64,000 nucleotides of DNA from Thermosynechococcus sp. HN-54 (lineage in GTDB: Bacteria; Cyanobacteriota; Cyanobacteriia; Thermosynechococcales; Thermosynechococcaceae), in the NCBI RefSeq assembly GCF_023650955.1, contig NZ_CP098039.1:1240001-1304000 (forward strand), given 5' to 3'. Each line of letters starts with the position of its first letter. Position 1 is the stretch's first letter. A program made the translations under genes and the position numbers. Shown here piece by piece: positions 45,685 to 55,695 of the stretch. Under the pieces are notes generated by a model. That model made no database searches, had not been told where the DNA came from, and saw nothing but the letters and a program-made list of their open reading frames with translations.

Positions 45685-45710
45685 TTTGGCCTGCCACGTT
45701 GAGGGCACTA

Positions 45711-47210
45711 ATGCAACAGCACCAGCGATCGCTATGGTCATTGTTTTGGGTCTTTATCCTCTGCTGGTTGGTTCTAACGTGTGGCCAGCCGGCCTTTGCT
45801 GCCGATAGCGATGACTTGATCTTTGTCCCCCGTCAAGCCCAGAGTGTCCTCAAGCTGAATCAACGTCCCAGTAGCGATCCCCTACGTTCTTTTTGGGAGC
45901 GTTTTTGGACATCCCAACTGGCTCATTGGGGCTGGTCGTGGTCTGAGGTCAGTGCTTGGGTGGGAGAGGGGGTGACGGTTGCTCAGTTCCCCTGCCCTGA
46001 AGCGTGTCCATCCCCTCGGCAGTTGTGGATTCTGCCCCTGAAACGCCCAGAGGCAGCAACGGCTTTTTTGGAAGCCTACTGGCAGAGCCATCCCTTTGAG
46101 GCGCAAGTCTATCAAAATATCCCCCTCCAAGTGGGCAAGAACTTGGTGACGGCACAGGTGGGCGATCGCCTGCTGGTGGCTTCGGATGTGGAGACCATGA
46201 CTGCTAGCTTAGGGTCGGCAGTAACCGCAGATGGTAATCTTGCGGGTTTGGGCTTTTACCAATCTGCTCGGCCGCAACTGGCGGCTCAGCCCACCGCCTT
46301 GTACTATGCCAACCTGCAATCCCTGAGTCGTGATCATCGCGAACTGGCACCCACCTACAATCGTCTGCTCCTAGCAGTGAACGCCCAAAATAATGAGCTT
46401 CGTCTGGACACCGTTCTACACCGCACCAGTGATCCAACCCTGCGTTCTGACCCCCTTGACCTAGAGTTCCTCCGTTCTCAAGAACCGCTTCCGACGGTGG
46501 TGGTTGCAGGTTCCCACTTGCCAGAGGGCTATAGCCAACTCACTGAGGCTTTGGCAGACTACCGCTTTGGCAAAACTCCCCAAGGGGATGAGATTGCCAG
46601 CCAACTGCTGCGGGATTTAACGGTAGAGATACCGCTGGACGTCACGAGGCAGATTTTTCCCTTGGCCAGCGATCGCTTTAGCCTTGCCCTTTGGCACCAA
46701 GCCGATGAACAGTGGCAATGGTGGTGGCAGACACGCAATACCCCAGAGGCGGCAACTGTGCTGCAACAACTGGATGATCTTGCCCGGACCAATGGCTATG
46801 AGGTGAATCGCTTGGTCTTGAATAAAGAGCCCATCACTGCTTGGGTGAAATTAATTCTTGATCCGCAGACCAGTGAAGGCTTGGTCTCTGATGTCGCCGC
46901 CGCCTATGAGCAGCGGGGCGATCGCCTGATTCTGGCATCCTCCCTATCGGTACTGTCCCCTAGCCAGAATAAAAAAGTGTCTTGGCTGCCAGAGAACCTC
47001 CTGCGACAGCGGCAAGGGATTCGTGGGCTGGTCTATGCCCGTTGGCCAGAGCTATTTGCCCCCTTGAGCCAGCGTTGGCCGTTACTTCAGTATCTCAATG
47101 GCATCAGTGCCGGCTGGCTGGAACGTCTGCAAAGCATTACCTTGGTGAATTATGGCGTTCGCGATCGCCTGCAACACCTAGAACTGATTTTGAACAGCAA
47201 AAAAGATTAG
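45711..47210 (+). CDS. secreted DUF3352 domain protein
   Basis: 499 aa from the ATG at 45711. A hydrophobic signal segment (LFWVFILCWLVLTCGQPAFA) ends in a likely cleavage site before ADSDD. The rest is soluble and fits DUF3352, a cyanobacterial family of unknown role: VPRQAQSVLKLNQRPSSDPL, then LALWHQADEQWQWWWQTR and GLVYARWPELF. A TTG at 45699 is an alternative start. It follows prk by 26 bases and may be co-transcribed. Confidence 0.75.
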   Translation: MQQHQRSLWSLFWVFILCWLVLTCGQPAFAADSDDLIFVPRQAQSVLKLNQRPSSDPLRSFWERFWTSQLAHWGWSWSEVSAWVGEGVTVAQFPCPEACPSPRQLWILPLKRPEAATAFLEAYWQSHPFEAQVYQNIPLQVGKNLVTAQVGDRLLVASDVETMTASLGSAVTADGNLAGLGFYQSARPQLAAQPTALYYANLQSLSRDHRELAPTYNRLLLAVNAQNNELRLDTVLHRTSDPTLRSDPLDLEFLRSQEPLPTVVVAGSHLPEGYSQLTEALADYRFGKTPQGDEIASQLLRDLTVEIPLDVTRQIFPLASDRFSLALWHQADEQWQWWWQTRNTPEAATVLQQLDDLARTNGYEVNRLVLNKEPITAWVKLILDPQTSEGLVSDVAAAYEQRGDRLILASSLSVLSPSQNKKVSWLPENLLRQRQGIRGLVYARWPELFAPLSQRWPLLQYLNGISAGWLERLQSITLVNYGVRDRLQHLELILNSKKD

Positions 47211-47312
47211 AACTGTTAACAAATCCTTAATGCGCCTGTTATCAATTGTTGTACCGCCCTGGCTCAGGATTGGGTAAAGTAGGGAGTATTATGTTTGCAG
47301 ACTGGGGTAAAT

Positions 47313-50300
47313 ATGACATCAGTCCTCGATGTGACCAATCGCGATCGCTTGATTGAAAGTGAAAGTTTAGCAGCCCGCACCCTACAGGAACGTTTGCGAC
47401 TGGTAGAAGAGGTCTTAGTGGATGTCTTGGCGGCAGAATCCGGTCAAGAATTAGTTGATTTATTGCGGCGCTTGGGTGCTCTTTCTTCGCCGGAAGGCCA
47501 TGCCCTCCATGCCCCAGAGGGAGAACTTCTCAAGGTCATTGAATCCTTAGAACTCAATCAAGCCATCAGAGCGGCGCGTGCCTTTAACCTGTACTTTCAA
47601 ATTATCAACATTGTCGAGCAGCACTACGAGCAACAATACAATCGCGAACGAGCCGCTCAAGAAGGTCTGCGGCGCCGCAGTGTCATGAGTGAACCGATTT
47701 CTGGTGTCAGCGGTGAAGGCTTTCCCCTGCCCCATAATGCTGCGAATGCAACGGACGTGCGCAGTGGGCCGAGTGAACGCCTAGAGCATAGTCTCTACGA
47801 AGCAATTCCAGCGACCCAGCAATATGGTTCCTTTGCGTGGCTCTTTCCGCGGCTGCATGCGTTGAATGTACCGCCCCGTCATATTCAGCAGTTGCTGGAT
47901 CAACTGGACATTAAGCTAGTGTTCACTGCTCACCCGACGGAGATTGTGCGGCAGACAATCCGTGATAAGCAACGGCGCGTTGCCCGCTTACTAGAGCAAC
48001 TGGATGTGCTAGAGGGGGCTTCTCCGCACCTAACGGACTGGAACGCCCAAACCCTGCGGGCACAACTGATGGAGGAAATTCGCCTCTGGTGGCGTACCGA
48101 TGAGCTGCACCAATTTAAGCCTGAAGTGCTCGATGAGGTGGAATACACCCTCCACTATTTCAAAGAGGTCATTTTTGCCGTCATTCCCAAGCTCTATCGC
48201 CGCCTTGAGCAATCGCTCCATGAAACATTTCCCTATTTGCAGCCCCCTCGGCACAATTTCTGTCGTTTTGGCTCTTGGGTAGGGGGCGATCGCGATGGCA
48301 ATCCCTACGTCAAACCAGAAGTAACGTGGCAAACCGCCTGCTATCAGCGCAACCTAGTCCTTGAGGAATATATTAAATCCGTTGAGCGCTTAATCAATTT
48401 GCTGAGCCTGTCGCTGCACTGGTGCGATGTACTGCCGGATTTGCTGGATTCCCTTGAGCAGGATCAACGTCAACTCCCTAGCGTCTACGACCAGTATGCC
48501 GTGCGCTATCGGCAGGAACCCTATCGTCTGAAACTTACCTATGTGCTCAAACGGCTGCAAAATACCCGCGATCGCAACCGGGCGCTGCAAACCTACTGCA
48601 TTCGCCGCAATGAGGCGGAAGAGTTAAATAATGGACAGTTTTACCGCCACGGTCAAGAATTCTTGGCAGAGCTGCTGCTGATTCAGCGCAACCTCAAGGA
48701 AACGGGACTCGCCTGCCGTGAGTTGGATGATTTGATTTGCCAAGTGGAGGTTTTTGGCTTTAATTTGGCCGCCTTGGATATTCGCCAAGAAAGCACCTGT
48801 CACGCTGAGGCGCTCAATGAAATTACGGCCTATTTGGGCATTCTCCCCTGTCCTTATACGGAACTCTCTGAAACGGAGCGCACGCGCTGGCTCCTCAGTG
48901 AACTCTCGACCCGTCGCCCTTTGATTCCGGGGGAACTCCCCTTTAGCGATCGCACGAATGAAATTATTGAAACGTTCCGCATGGTGCGGCAACTCCAACA
49001 GGAGTTTGGCACGGATTTGTGCAATACCTACATCATCAGCATGAGCCACGAGGTCAGCGATCTGTTGGAGGTGCTCCTCTTTGCCAAGGAGGCGGGGCTA
49101 TTTGACCCAGCAACTGGAACCAGTACCCTTCAGGCAATTCCCCTCTTTGAGACCGTCGAGGATTTGAAGCACGCCCCAGCAGTGTTAACGCAACTCTTTT
49201 CTCTACCCTTTTGCCGTAGCTATCTAGGAAGTCATAGCACTCCCTTTTTACAGGAAGTGATGCTGGGTTATTCCGACAGCAACAAAGATTCTGGCTTCCT
49301 CAGCAGCAACTGGGAAATCTATAAAGCCCAGCAACGGCTCCAGAAAATTGCTGAAAACTTTGGCTTCCAACTGCGGATTTTCCACGGTCGAGGTGGCTCT
49401 GTGGGACGAGGCGGTGGACCTGCCTATGCAGCCATTTTGGCGCAGCCAGAGCAAACGATTAAGGGACGGATCAAGATTACGGAGCAGGGGGAGGTGCTGG
49501 CCTCAAAATACTCGTTGCCGGAATTGGCGCTCTTTAACCTCGAAACCGTGGCAACGGCAGTGATTCAGGCGAGTTTGCTGCGCAGCAGCATTGATGAGAT
49601 TGAACCTTGGCACGAGATTATGGAGGAGCTGGCCACGCGATCGCGCCGCTGCTATCGTCATCTCATTTACGAACAGCCGGAGTTTATTGAGTTCTTTAAC
49701 GAAGTCACCCCGATTCAGGAAATTAGCCAACTGCAAATTAGCTCGCGGCCAACCCGGCGCGGTGGCAAGAAAACCTTTGAGAGCTTGCGGGCTATTCCTT
49801 GGGTCTTTAGTTGGACGCAAACCCGCTTCTTGCTGCCGGCCTGGTATGGTGTGGGCACTGCTTTGCAGGAATTCCTTGAGGAAAAGCCAGCCGAGCATCT
49901 CTCCCTCCTGCGCTACTTCTATTACAAGTGGCCCTTTTTCCGCATGGTGATCTCCAAAGTTGAGATGACCCTTGCCAAGGTGGATTTGGAAATTGCCCGC
50001 TACTACGTCCAAGAACTGAGCCAACCCCAAAACCGGGAAGCCTTCTTCCGCCTCTATGAACAGATTGCTCAGGAATATCGCCTAACCACAGAATTGGTGC
50101 TCACGATCACTGGACATCAGCGGCTGCTCGATGGCGATCCTGCCCTCCAGCGATCGGTACAACTGCGCAATCGCACCATTGTTCCCTTGGGGTTTCTGCA
50201 AGTGTCACTTCTGAAGCGGCTGCGTCAGCACAACAGCCAAACCACCGCTGGGGCAATTTTGCGCTCCCGTTATGGTCGGGGTGAGTTGCTGCGGGGGGCA

Positions 50301-50348
50301 CTCTTGACGATCAACGGTGTGGCGGCAGGTATGCGCAATACGGGCTAA
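47313..50348 (+). CDS. ppc: phosphoenolpyruvate carboxylase
   Basis: 1011 aa from the ATG at 47313 ([13 protein letters not shown]), matching the length of the T. vulcanus enzyme as I recall it. Catalytic segments are [55 protein letters not shown] and [14 protein letters not shown], with the C-terminal MRNTG. The enzyme makes oxaloacetate to refill the TCA branch and for C4 acids. The product is full length. Confidence 0.97.
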   Translation: MTSVLDVTNRDRLIESESLAARTLQERLRLVEEVLVDVLAAESGQELVDLLRRLGALSSPEGHALHAPEGELLKVIESLELNQAIRAARAFNLYFQIINIVEQHYEQQYNRERAAQEGLRRRSVMSEPISGVSGEGFPLPHNAANATDVRSGPSERLEHSLYEAIPATQQYGSFAWLFPRLHALNVPPRHIQQLLDQLDIKLVFTAHPTEIVRQTIRDKQRRVARLLEQLDVLEGASPHLTDWNAQTLRAQLMEEIRLWWRTDELHQFKPEVLDEVEYTLHYFKEVIFAVIPKLYRRLEQSLHETFPYLQPPRHNFCRFGSWVGGDRDGNPYVKPEVTWQTACYQRNLVLEEYIKSVERLINLLSLSLHWCDVLPDLLDSLEQDQRQLPSVYDQYAVRYRQEPYRLKLTYVLKRLQNTRDRNRALQTYCIRRNEAEELNNGQFYRHGQEFLAELLLIQRNLKETGLACRELDDLICQVEVFGFNLAALDIRQESTCHAEALNEITAYLGILPCPYTELSETERTRWLLSELSTRRPLIPGELPFSDRTNEIIETFRMVRQLQQEFGTDLCNTYIISMSHEVSDLLEVLLFAKEAGLFDPATGTSTLQAIPLFETVEDLKHAPAVLTQLFSLPFCRSYLGSHSTPFLQEVMLGYSDSNKDSGFLSSNWEIYKAQQRLQKIAENFGFQLRIFHGRGGSVGRGGGPAYAAILAQPEQTIKGRIKITEQGEVLASKYSLPELALFNLETVATAVIQASLLRSSIDEIEPWHEIMEELATRSRRCYRHLIYEQPEFIEFFNEVTPIQEISQLQISSRPTRRGGKKTFESLRAIPWVFSWTQTRFLLPAWYGVGTALQEFLEEKPAEHLSLLRYFYYKWPFFRMVISKVEMTLAKVDLEIARYYVQELSQPQNREAFFRLYEQIAQEYRLTTELVLTITGHQRLLDGDPALQRSVQLRNRTIVPLGFLQVSLLKRLRQHNSQTTAGAILRSRYGRGELLRGALLTINGVAAGMRNTG

Positions 50349-50367
50349 ACAACCGAGAGGGGGAATC

Positions 50368-50955
50368 ATGAACCCGGCGACCCGCACATTAACGCCATCC
50401 CCGCTGCACTTCCGCATTAAGGACTATCACCGTTTAGCTGAACTCGGCTTTTTGGGCGAAGATGACCCCATTGAATTAGTGCGGGGGGAACTGATTAAGA
50501 TGGCGGCTAAGGGGACAGCCCACGAAACCTGTATCACCCGACTCCTGCGGGTCTTAATGCCAATGGTTGGTGATCGGGCAACCCTACGCTGTCAATCACC
50601 GATTGTAATTGCAGATCACAGTGAACCTGAGCCAGATATAACCCTTGTTGACAATCGTGAGGATGATTACGCCACGGCGCATCCGACAGCAGCAGCAGTG
50701 CAATTGCTCATTGAGGTGGCGGACTCTTCCCTAGAGTACGATCGCACTGTGAAATTGATGCTCTATGCCGAGGCACAGATTCCCCACTACTGGCTTTTTA
50801 ACTTGGTGGATCGCACTCTCGAAGCCTACAGTGAACCGGCGCAAATTACACCGACAACCTTTGGGTACTTGAATCGGCGGATTGTGCCCGCGACGGGAGC
50901 GATCGCCCTGCCGATTACTGAAGAACCGCTCCCCTTGAGTCGCATCTTTCCCTAG
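50368..50955 (+). CDS. Uma2-family (DUF820) putative nuclease
   Basis: 195 aa from the ATG at 50368, with GAGGGGG upstream. The Uma2 fold residues are ELVRGELIKMAAKGTAHE, then SEPEPDITLVDNREDDY and VQLLIEVADSSLEYDRTVK, giving a PD/ExD-ExxK-like core. These proteins are abundant in cyanobacteria; the function is unproven. This copy is complete, unlike the frameshifted one at 38861-39431. Confidence 0.85.
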   Translation: MNPATRTLTPSPLHFRIKDYHRLAELGFLGEDDPIELVRGELIKMAAKGTAHETCITRLLRVLMPMVGDRATLRCQSPIVIADHSEPEPDITLVDNREDDYATAHPTAAAVQLLIEVADSSLEYDRTVKLMLYAEAQIPHYWLFNLVDRTLEAYSEPAQITPTTFGYLNRRIVPATGAIALPITEEPLPLSRIFP

Positions 50956-51004
50956 ACTTCTGCAACAACCGTTAATAGTGGCTGTTTTGGGAAAGACCCT
51001 TGAT

Positions 51005-52093
51005 CAGAAGTGTTGAATTCTGCAACAAAACTTAACATCCTAAGTGACAAGTAGCTCTGGCTGCCAATCAAAGCTCCAATGCACTATCGAGCAGCGGCGA
51101 CTCAGTTCCAGTTGCAAATATCGCAATTTGTCTAATAGCTTCCTGCCAAAGTATTCAGGTATCTCCATTAGCTCTAAAATTAAGTACCCAATCAAAACCA
51201 TATAAATCTGATTTATCACCCCATTCAAACTCTTCGTAATCAGCTTGTCTAATGATAAATGCATCTTTAGAAACTTCCATAAGTTCTCAATCCCCCACCG
51301 ATGCCGATACAGCTCACTCACTTCCTCATCACTTAGATGCATTAGATTCGTCGCAATACGAAACTCTGTTCCATGCTCATCAAAAAATTGAACCACTCGG
51401 TATCTCTCATGATTGAGCTTCATTCTCATGTTATTCTTGATACGCACAACAAATAAACACTTCCTCTCACTCAGCCGCTCTAAAAATCTCCAACTCGCAA
51501 ACCCTCTATCCATGATGGCAACGGCATTCTCAGGGATCATTTCTAAAATCTCGTCTTGAAAGCTTAGGTCATGTCTCTCCCCAAAAGAGACTACTGCCTT
51601 ACCCAGGATGTTCTCTGTTAAATCAAATCCTGTAATTAACTTCACTTGATGGTATTTGTAGAACCAAAAGAGCTTACTCGTCAGGGTAATGACGGTTGAA
51701 TCAATAGGAAACAGCATCAGACTTGAACAACGATGTCTCTTGCGAGCTTGAGACATGAGATGAGTGTAAATCCTCTCAAATAAGGTGGTTGTTCGAGTTT
51801 TGTTCGCCTTGGAAAACGTGGACATATCCACTGTAATCCCCGAATGATTCAAGCGATAAAATAAGGCTCTCATGCTGGTTAATCCTTGGTCGAGAATGTA
51901 GGTCAACCAGATTTTGAAGAACAATTGAGAGTTGAGGACGGGGTAGTCGCAAGGGCTGAGCTGCTTGAGAATAGACTTGACAAGAACTGAAAAAGATGCC
52001 ATAGTAAGCTGATTAATTTTTCTTCTTTTGAGGGAAGAATACGACATTTCTTCCCTTTTTTCTAGCCTCTTAAACTATCTTTCAACACTTCTG
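51005..52093 (-). mobile_element. complete IS4-family insertion sequence
   Basis: 1089-bp element with perfect 13-bp terminal inverted repeats CAGAAGTGTTGAA (51005-51017 and, inverted, 52081-52093). It is flanked by a 9-bp target duplication ACCCTTGAT (50996-51004 and 52094-52102). It holds one intact transposase gene. The exact repeats and intact gene point to recent insertion. Confidence 0.93.
51040..52047 (-). CDS. IS4-family DDE transposase
   Basis: 335 aa. Catalytic residues are D116 in FPIDSTVI, D180 in AIMDRGFASW and E254 in the IS4 signature Y247-x2-R250-x3-E254-x6-K261 (YRHRWGIENLWKFLK). A GGGAAG ribosome binding site precedes the ATG. The gene fills most of the element and is A/T richer than its neighbours. 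No frameshift or stop is seen, so it is probably active. Confidence 0.93.
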   Translation of the reverse strand: MSYSSLKRRKINQLTMASFSVLVKSILKQLSPCDYPVLNSQLFFKIWLTYILDQGLTSMRALFYRLNHSGITVDMSTFSKANKTRTTTLFERIYTHLMSQARKRHRCSSLMLFPIDSTVITLTSKLFWFYKYHQVKLITGFDLTENILGKAVVSFGERHDLSFQDEILEMIPENAVAIMDRGFASWRFLERLSERKCLFVVRIKNNMRMKLNHERYRVVQFFDEHGTEFRIATNLMHLSDEEVSELYRHRWGIENLWKFLKMHLSLDKLITKSLNGVINQIYMVLIGYLILELMEIPEYFGRKLLDKLRYLQLELSRRCSIVHWSFDWQPELLVT

Positions 52094-52101
52094 ACCCTTG
52101 A

Positions 52102-52107
52102 TATAAT
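52102..52107 (+). promoter_or_regulatory. argJ -10 element at the IS junction
   Basis: A consensus TATAAT starts on the last base of the IS target duplication, 28 bases before the argJ ATG. Its -35 window (52079-52084, CTTTCA) falls inside the IS terminal repeat, so the present promoter is a host -10 joined to IS sequence. Confidence 0.5.
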
Positions 52108-52134
52108 CGCAACGACTCTCTGGTTGACGACGCT

Positions 52135-53394
52135 ATGAGCCATTGGCAACAAATTGCAGGTGGTGTGACTGCCGCCAAGGGGTATCGAGCTGCGGGAATT
52201 GCGGCAGGATTGAAGGCTTCAGGGGCAGCGGATTTGGCATTGATTGTTTCCGATGTGCCGGCGATCGCGGCTGGGGTATTTACGACGAACCACATGTGTG
52301 CCGCACCTGTTACCTACTGTCGTCAACGGTTACAGACAAAGGGAACCGCTCAAGCGATTTTGTGTAATTCGGGTCAGGCCAATGCGGCTACAGGAGAACA
52401 GGGGTGGCGGGCGGTTTTAGCTCAAGCAGATATGGTGGCGACGGCCTTGGGCATCAGTTCCGAGATGGTGTTGGTGGCCTCAACCGGGGTCATTGGTCAA
52501 CCCATTCCCCTTGAAAAGATGCGCCAAGCCCTACCGACACTGACAGCGAACTTGAGTGATGGCGGTGGCGATGCTGCTGCCCGTGCCATTATGACCACAG
52601 ACTTAGTGCCCAAGCAAATTGCCCTTGAGGCTGTCTGGGAGGGGCAGCCCATTCGCATTGGCGGCATGGCCAAGGGGTCAGGGATGATTCATCCCAATAT
52701 GGCAACGATGCTGGCCTTTATTACCTGCGATGCTGCTGTGTCGCCCCATTTGTGGCAGGAGATGCTGCAACGTGCCTGCGATCGCTCCTTCAATCAAATT
52801 ACTGTTGATGGCGACACCAGTACCAATGACAGTGTGATTGCCTTGGCCAATGGACAATCGCGCACCCCCGCCATTACGGAGCCGGGAGCAGCAGCCACCC
52901 GCCTTGAAGACATGCTGGCGACAGTCTGTGTTCATTTAGCGAAGGCGATCGCCCGCGATGGGGAAGGAGCAACTTGCCTGATTGAAGTTCAGGTGAGCGG
53001 TGCCAGTGATGATGCTGCGGCTCGTCAAGTGGCAAGAACCATTGCCGGTTCCATGCTTGTTAAGTCAGCGATTTATGGCCGCGATCCCAATTGGGGACGC
53101 ATTGCTGCTGCGGCTGGTCGTGCCGGGGTACCCTTTGATGCCAGCAAGCTAGCTATTTCCCTTGGCGGAATTCCGATGATGCGCCACGGTCAACCCTTAC
53201 CCTTCGATCGCGCTGCCGCCAATGCCTATCTGGTCAACCAAGCCGCCGCCAGTACGGATGCGAGTGGTCAGCAATCCATTGACCATCCCGTTGTCATTGA
53301 GGTGAGTATTGGTCACGGTAGTGGTCGAGGGGTGGCTTGGGGCTGCGATCTCAGCTACGATTACGTGAAAATCAACGCTGAATATACAACCTGA
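52135..53394 (+). CDS. argJ: bifunctional ornithine acetyltransferase/N-acetylglutamate synthase
   Basis: 419 aa enzyme of arginine synthesis that recycles the acetyl group between N-acetylornithine and glutamate. The self-cleavage site is in GSGMIHPNMATMLAF with the N-terminal nucleophile Thr191 of the beta chain. GVTAAKGYRAAGIAAGLK and KSAIYGRDPNWGRI are family blocks. The IS4 element ends 41 bases upstream of the ATG and probably altered its promoter. Confidence 0.95.
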   Translation: MSHWQQIAGGVTAAKGYRAAGIAAGLKASGAADLALIVSDVPAIAAGVFTTNHMCAAPVTYCRQRLQTKGTAQAILCNSGQANAATGEQGWRAVLAQADMVATALGISSEMVLVASTGVIGQPIPLEKMRQALPTLTANLSDGGGDAAARAIMTTDLVPKQIALEAVWEGQPIRIGGMAKGSGMIHPNMATMLAFITCDAAVSPHLWQEMLQRACDRSFNQITVDGDTSTNDSVIALANGQSRTPAITEPGAAATRLEDMLATVCVHLAKAIARDGEGATCLIEVQVSGASDDAAARQVARTIAGSMLVKSAIYGRDPNWGRIAAAAGRAGVPFDASKLAISLGGIPMMRHGQPLPFDRAAANAYLVNQAAASTDASGQQSIDHPVVIEVSIGHGSGRGVAWGCDLSYDYVKINAEYTT

Positions 53395-53472
53395 GAGCCT
53401 TTCAACCCTGAGCCACGGCGATTTCCCCATTTGATCTCGTGTTTGGAAAACTCTAAACACACCCAAGAGAAG

Positions 53473-54759
53473 CTAGTGTAATTTAGCCAAGAGGGCTTCT
53501 TCTAGCTCCTGTCGGAGAGGATCTGGCTCAATATCAACCAGCTGCTCAAGGGCAAAGGCCTTCACCAGTAAATCCCGTGCTTGGCGCTCATCGAGGCCGC
53601 GACTGCGCAGGTAAAAGAGATCCTCAGCCGCCAGTTGACTGACGGTAGCACCGTGGGAGCATTTGACATTGTCGGCAACAATTTCCAGTTGCGGCTTGGT
53701 ATCCACACGGGCTTTATCGGAGAGGAGTAGCGTGCGATTGAGCTGGCTCGCATCCGTGAGTTGCGCCACTTGGGGCACGACAACGCGGCCATTAAAAATA
53801 CCATGGGCGCGATCGCCAAGAATGCACTTGTGAATCTGTTCACTGCCGCTATGGGGAGCATTAAAGAACACTGCCGAGTGGGTGTCCATGATCTGCTCGT
53901 CCATGGCGATCGCCAGCCCCTTGAGGAGCGTTTGACTGCCACTGCCCTGGATCTGCACCTGCCAATTGTGACGGCTCAAGCATCCCCCCAGATCAATGGC
54001 ATGACCCGCATAGTGACTCTCCCGCTCTTGGCAAACAGCCGTCGCCCCAATGTGAATCGCTGTCGGCGATTGGTGTTGAATCCGCACATGGTGCAGGCGA
54101 GCAGCGGTACCGAGGGAAATTTCCGTCACACTGTTGGTAAATTGTTGGTCACCCGTTAGGGACAAAAAGCGCTCAATTAGGGTGGCTTGGCTTTGGGCAG
54201 CCACTTCAACTGTGAGGCGGGGCGACACCACGCTCTGCTGCTGCCGACTACTGACAAAGAACACCTCTACCGGTTCAGGGAGAGACCCCGATAGCCGCAA
54301 ACAAATCTGCTCCGCCAGCATGGCGGCATTGAGATCACTAAAGACCTCTGGGGGAGCGATCGCTGGCCGGGAAGGGGGCAATCGTTCAACCCCAGCAGCA
54401 TTCAGACGGGAGAGTTCCCCGCAAAAATAGCCATCAATCAGAACAATTTGGGCAACGGTTGGAAAACTGCGCTCGCAGAGTAAATGCCGTACTTCTGCTA
54501 CAAGTTCTGGGGCAAGGGGGGCAATGGGTGCTTGGAACGATCGCGTGCGTAACGCCGATAAATCCGTAAAGCGCCACTCCTCATCACGGGGGGTAGGCAA
54601 GGTTTGCTCATGCAGGCGATCGCGGGCGGCCTGCCGCAGGGGTTCTAACTCAGCATGGCGTAAAGGGGGTGCCAAGGCCAGCAAATCACTGAGATCATTG
54701 GCGCGACGGCCGGTGGGTAAATCCGCCTGATCAGAATTGGCGTTGACCGTAATTGTCAT
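53473..54759 (-). CDS. sufD: Fe-S cluster assembly protein SufD
   Basis: 428 aa scaffold subunit of the SUF Fe-S assembly system. [16 protein letters not shown] near residue 55 and the C-terminal block [20 protein letters not shown], then [22 protein letters not shown] are diagnostic of SufB/SufD; overall it matches SufD, with ATVSQL in the C-terminal part. It begins within the sufC stop (ATGA overlap) and converges on argJ. Confidence 0.93.
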   Translation of the reverse strand: MTITVNANSDQADLPTGRRANDLSDLLALAPPLRHAELEPLRQAARDRLHEQTLPTPRDEEWRFTDLSALRTRSFQAPIAPLAPELVAEVRHLLCERSFPTVAQIVLIDGYFCGELSRLNAAGVERLPPSRPAIAPPEVFSDLNAAMLAEQICLRLSGSLPEPVEVFFVSSRQQQSVVSPRLTVEVAAQSQATLIERFLSLTGDQQFTNSVTEISLGTAARLHHVRIQHQSPTAIHIGATAVCQERESHYAGHAIDLGGCLSRHNWQVQIQGSGSQTLLKGLAIAMDEQIMDTHSAVFFNAPHSGSEQIHKCILGDRAHGIFNGRVVVPQVAQLTDASQLNRTLLLSDKARVDTKPQLEIVADNVKCSHGATVSQLAAEDLFYLRSRGLDERQARDLLVKAFALEQLVDIEPDPLRQELEEALLAKLH

Positions 54760-55538
54760 GAAAGAGCACCCTCCTCTTCGCGTACCCAGTCATAGCCGCG
54801 TGCTTCGAGTTCCAGCGCCAGTTCCTTCGGCCCTGTGAGGATAATTCGCCCGCCTTCCATCACATGGACATAGTCGGGCACGATGTAGTCGAGCAGCCGC
54901 TGATAGTGCGTAATCAGGAGAATGCAGTTATCGGGGCGAGTCAGTTGATTGACACCGTTGGCGACAATGCGCAGCGCATCAATATCGAGGCCAGAGTCGG
55001 TTTCATCGAGGATAGCAAGGGTTGGCTCCAAGAGAGCCATTTGCAGAATTTCGTTACGCTTTTTCTCACCGCCAGAGAAGCCCTCATTCACCCCGCGATT
55101 GAGAAAGGCTTCATCCAATTTCACCAGTTCAATTTTCTGCCGCACCAAATCATCAAAATCAAAGGCATCCAGTTCCTCGAGGCCTTGGTGCTTGCGCTTG
55201 GCATTGTAGGCTACCCGCAGAAAGTCAAGATTGCTCACCCCCGGAATTTCAAGGGGGTATTGAAAGGCCAAAAAGACGCCTTCGCGGGCACGTTCCTCTG
55301 GGGGCAACTCCAAGAGATTCTTGCCTTTGTAGAGCACTTCACCGCCCGTCACCGTGTAGTCGGGATGCCCCGCGAGGATTTTCGAGAAGGTACTTTTGCC
55401 GGAGCCATTGGGACCCATGATGGCGTGAATTTCCCCAGCGCGAATCGTCAGGTTCAGGCCTTTGAGAATGGGAGTGTCCTCCACACTGGCGGTGAGATCA
55501 CGCACCTCTAAAATGACTTCGCTGTCGGGACGAATCAC
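54756..55538 (-). CDS. sufC: Fe-S cluster assembly ATPase SufC
   Basis: 260 aa ABC-type ATPase of the SufBCD complex. Walker [21 protein letters not shown], signature [17 protein letters not shown] and Walker [21 protein letters not shown] are present. In most cyanobacteria sufB comes directly before sufC. Here the upstream neighbour is a divergent aldehyde-dehydrogenase-family gene, so sufB must lie elsewhere. Confidence 0.95.
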   Translation of the reverse strand: MIRPDSEVILEVRDLTASVEDTPILKGLNLTIRAGEIHAIMGPNGSGKSTFSKILAGHPDYTVTGGEVLYKGKNLLELPPEERAREGVFLAFQYPLEIPGVSNLDFLRVAYNAKRKHQGLEELDAFDFDDLVRQKIELVKLDEAFLNRGVNEGFSGGEKKRNEILQMALLEPTLAILDETDSGLDIDALRIVANGVNQLTRPDNCILLITHYQRLLDYIVPDYVHVMEGGRIILTGPKELALELEARGYDWVREEEGALS

Positions 55539-55695
55539 GCCTTACCTCCCTTGCATCGTTCATAATTTTTTAATGTAGCGCAGCGGGCTGGCGATCGCGA
55601 TTGAGTTTCTTGGCAGAGGAGGATTGAGGAAAACAGCATACCCAGACCCCGCACGACTGACCACAGTTCCCATAGGAGCCAACACCCCAACTTCT

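Noticed and set aside
49503-50030. 175-codon open frame antisense to ppc
   Set aside because: Lies wholly within the conserved 3' part of ppc and shows no domain.
53439-53460. Bidirectional terminator between argJ and sufD (GTGTTT/AAACAC)
   Set aside because: The six-base A/T-rich stem with a ten-base loop and no T-run is too weak to list as a terminator.
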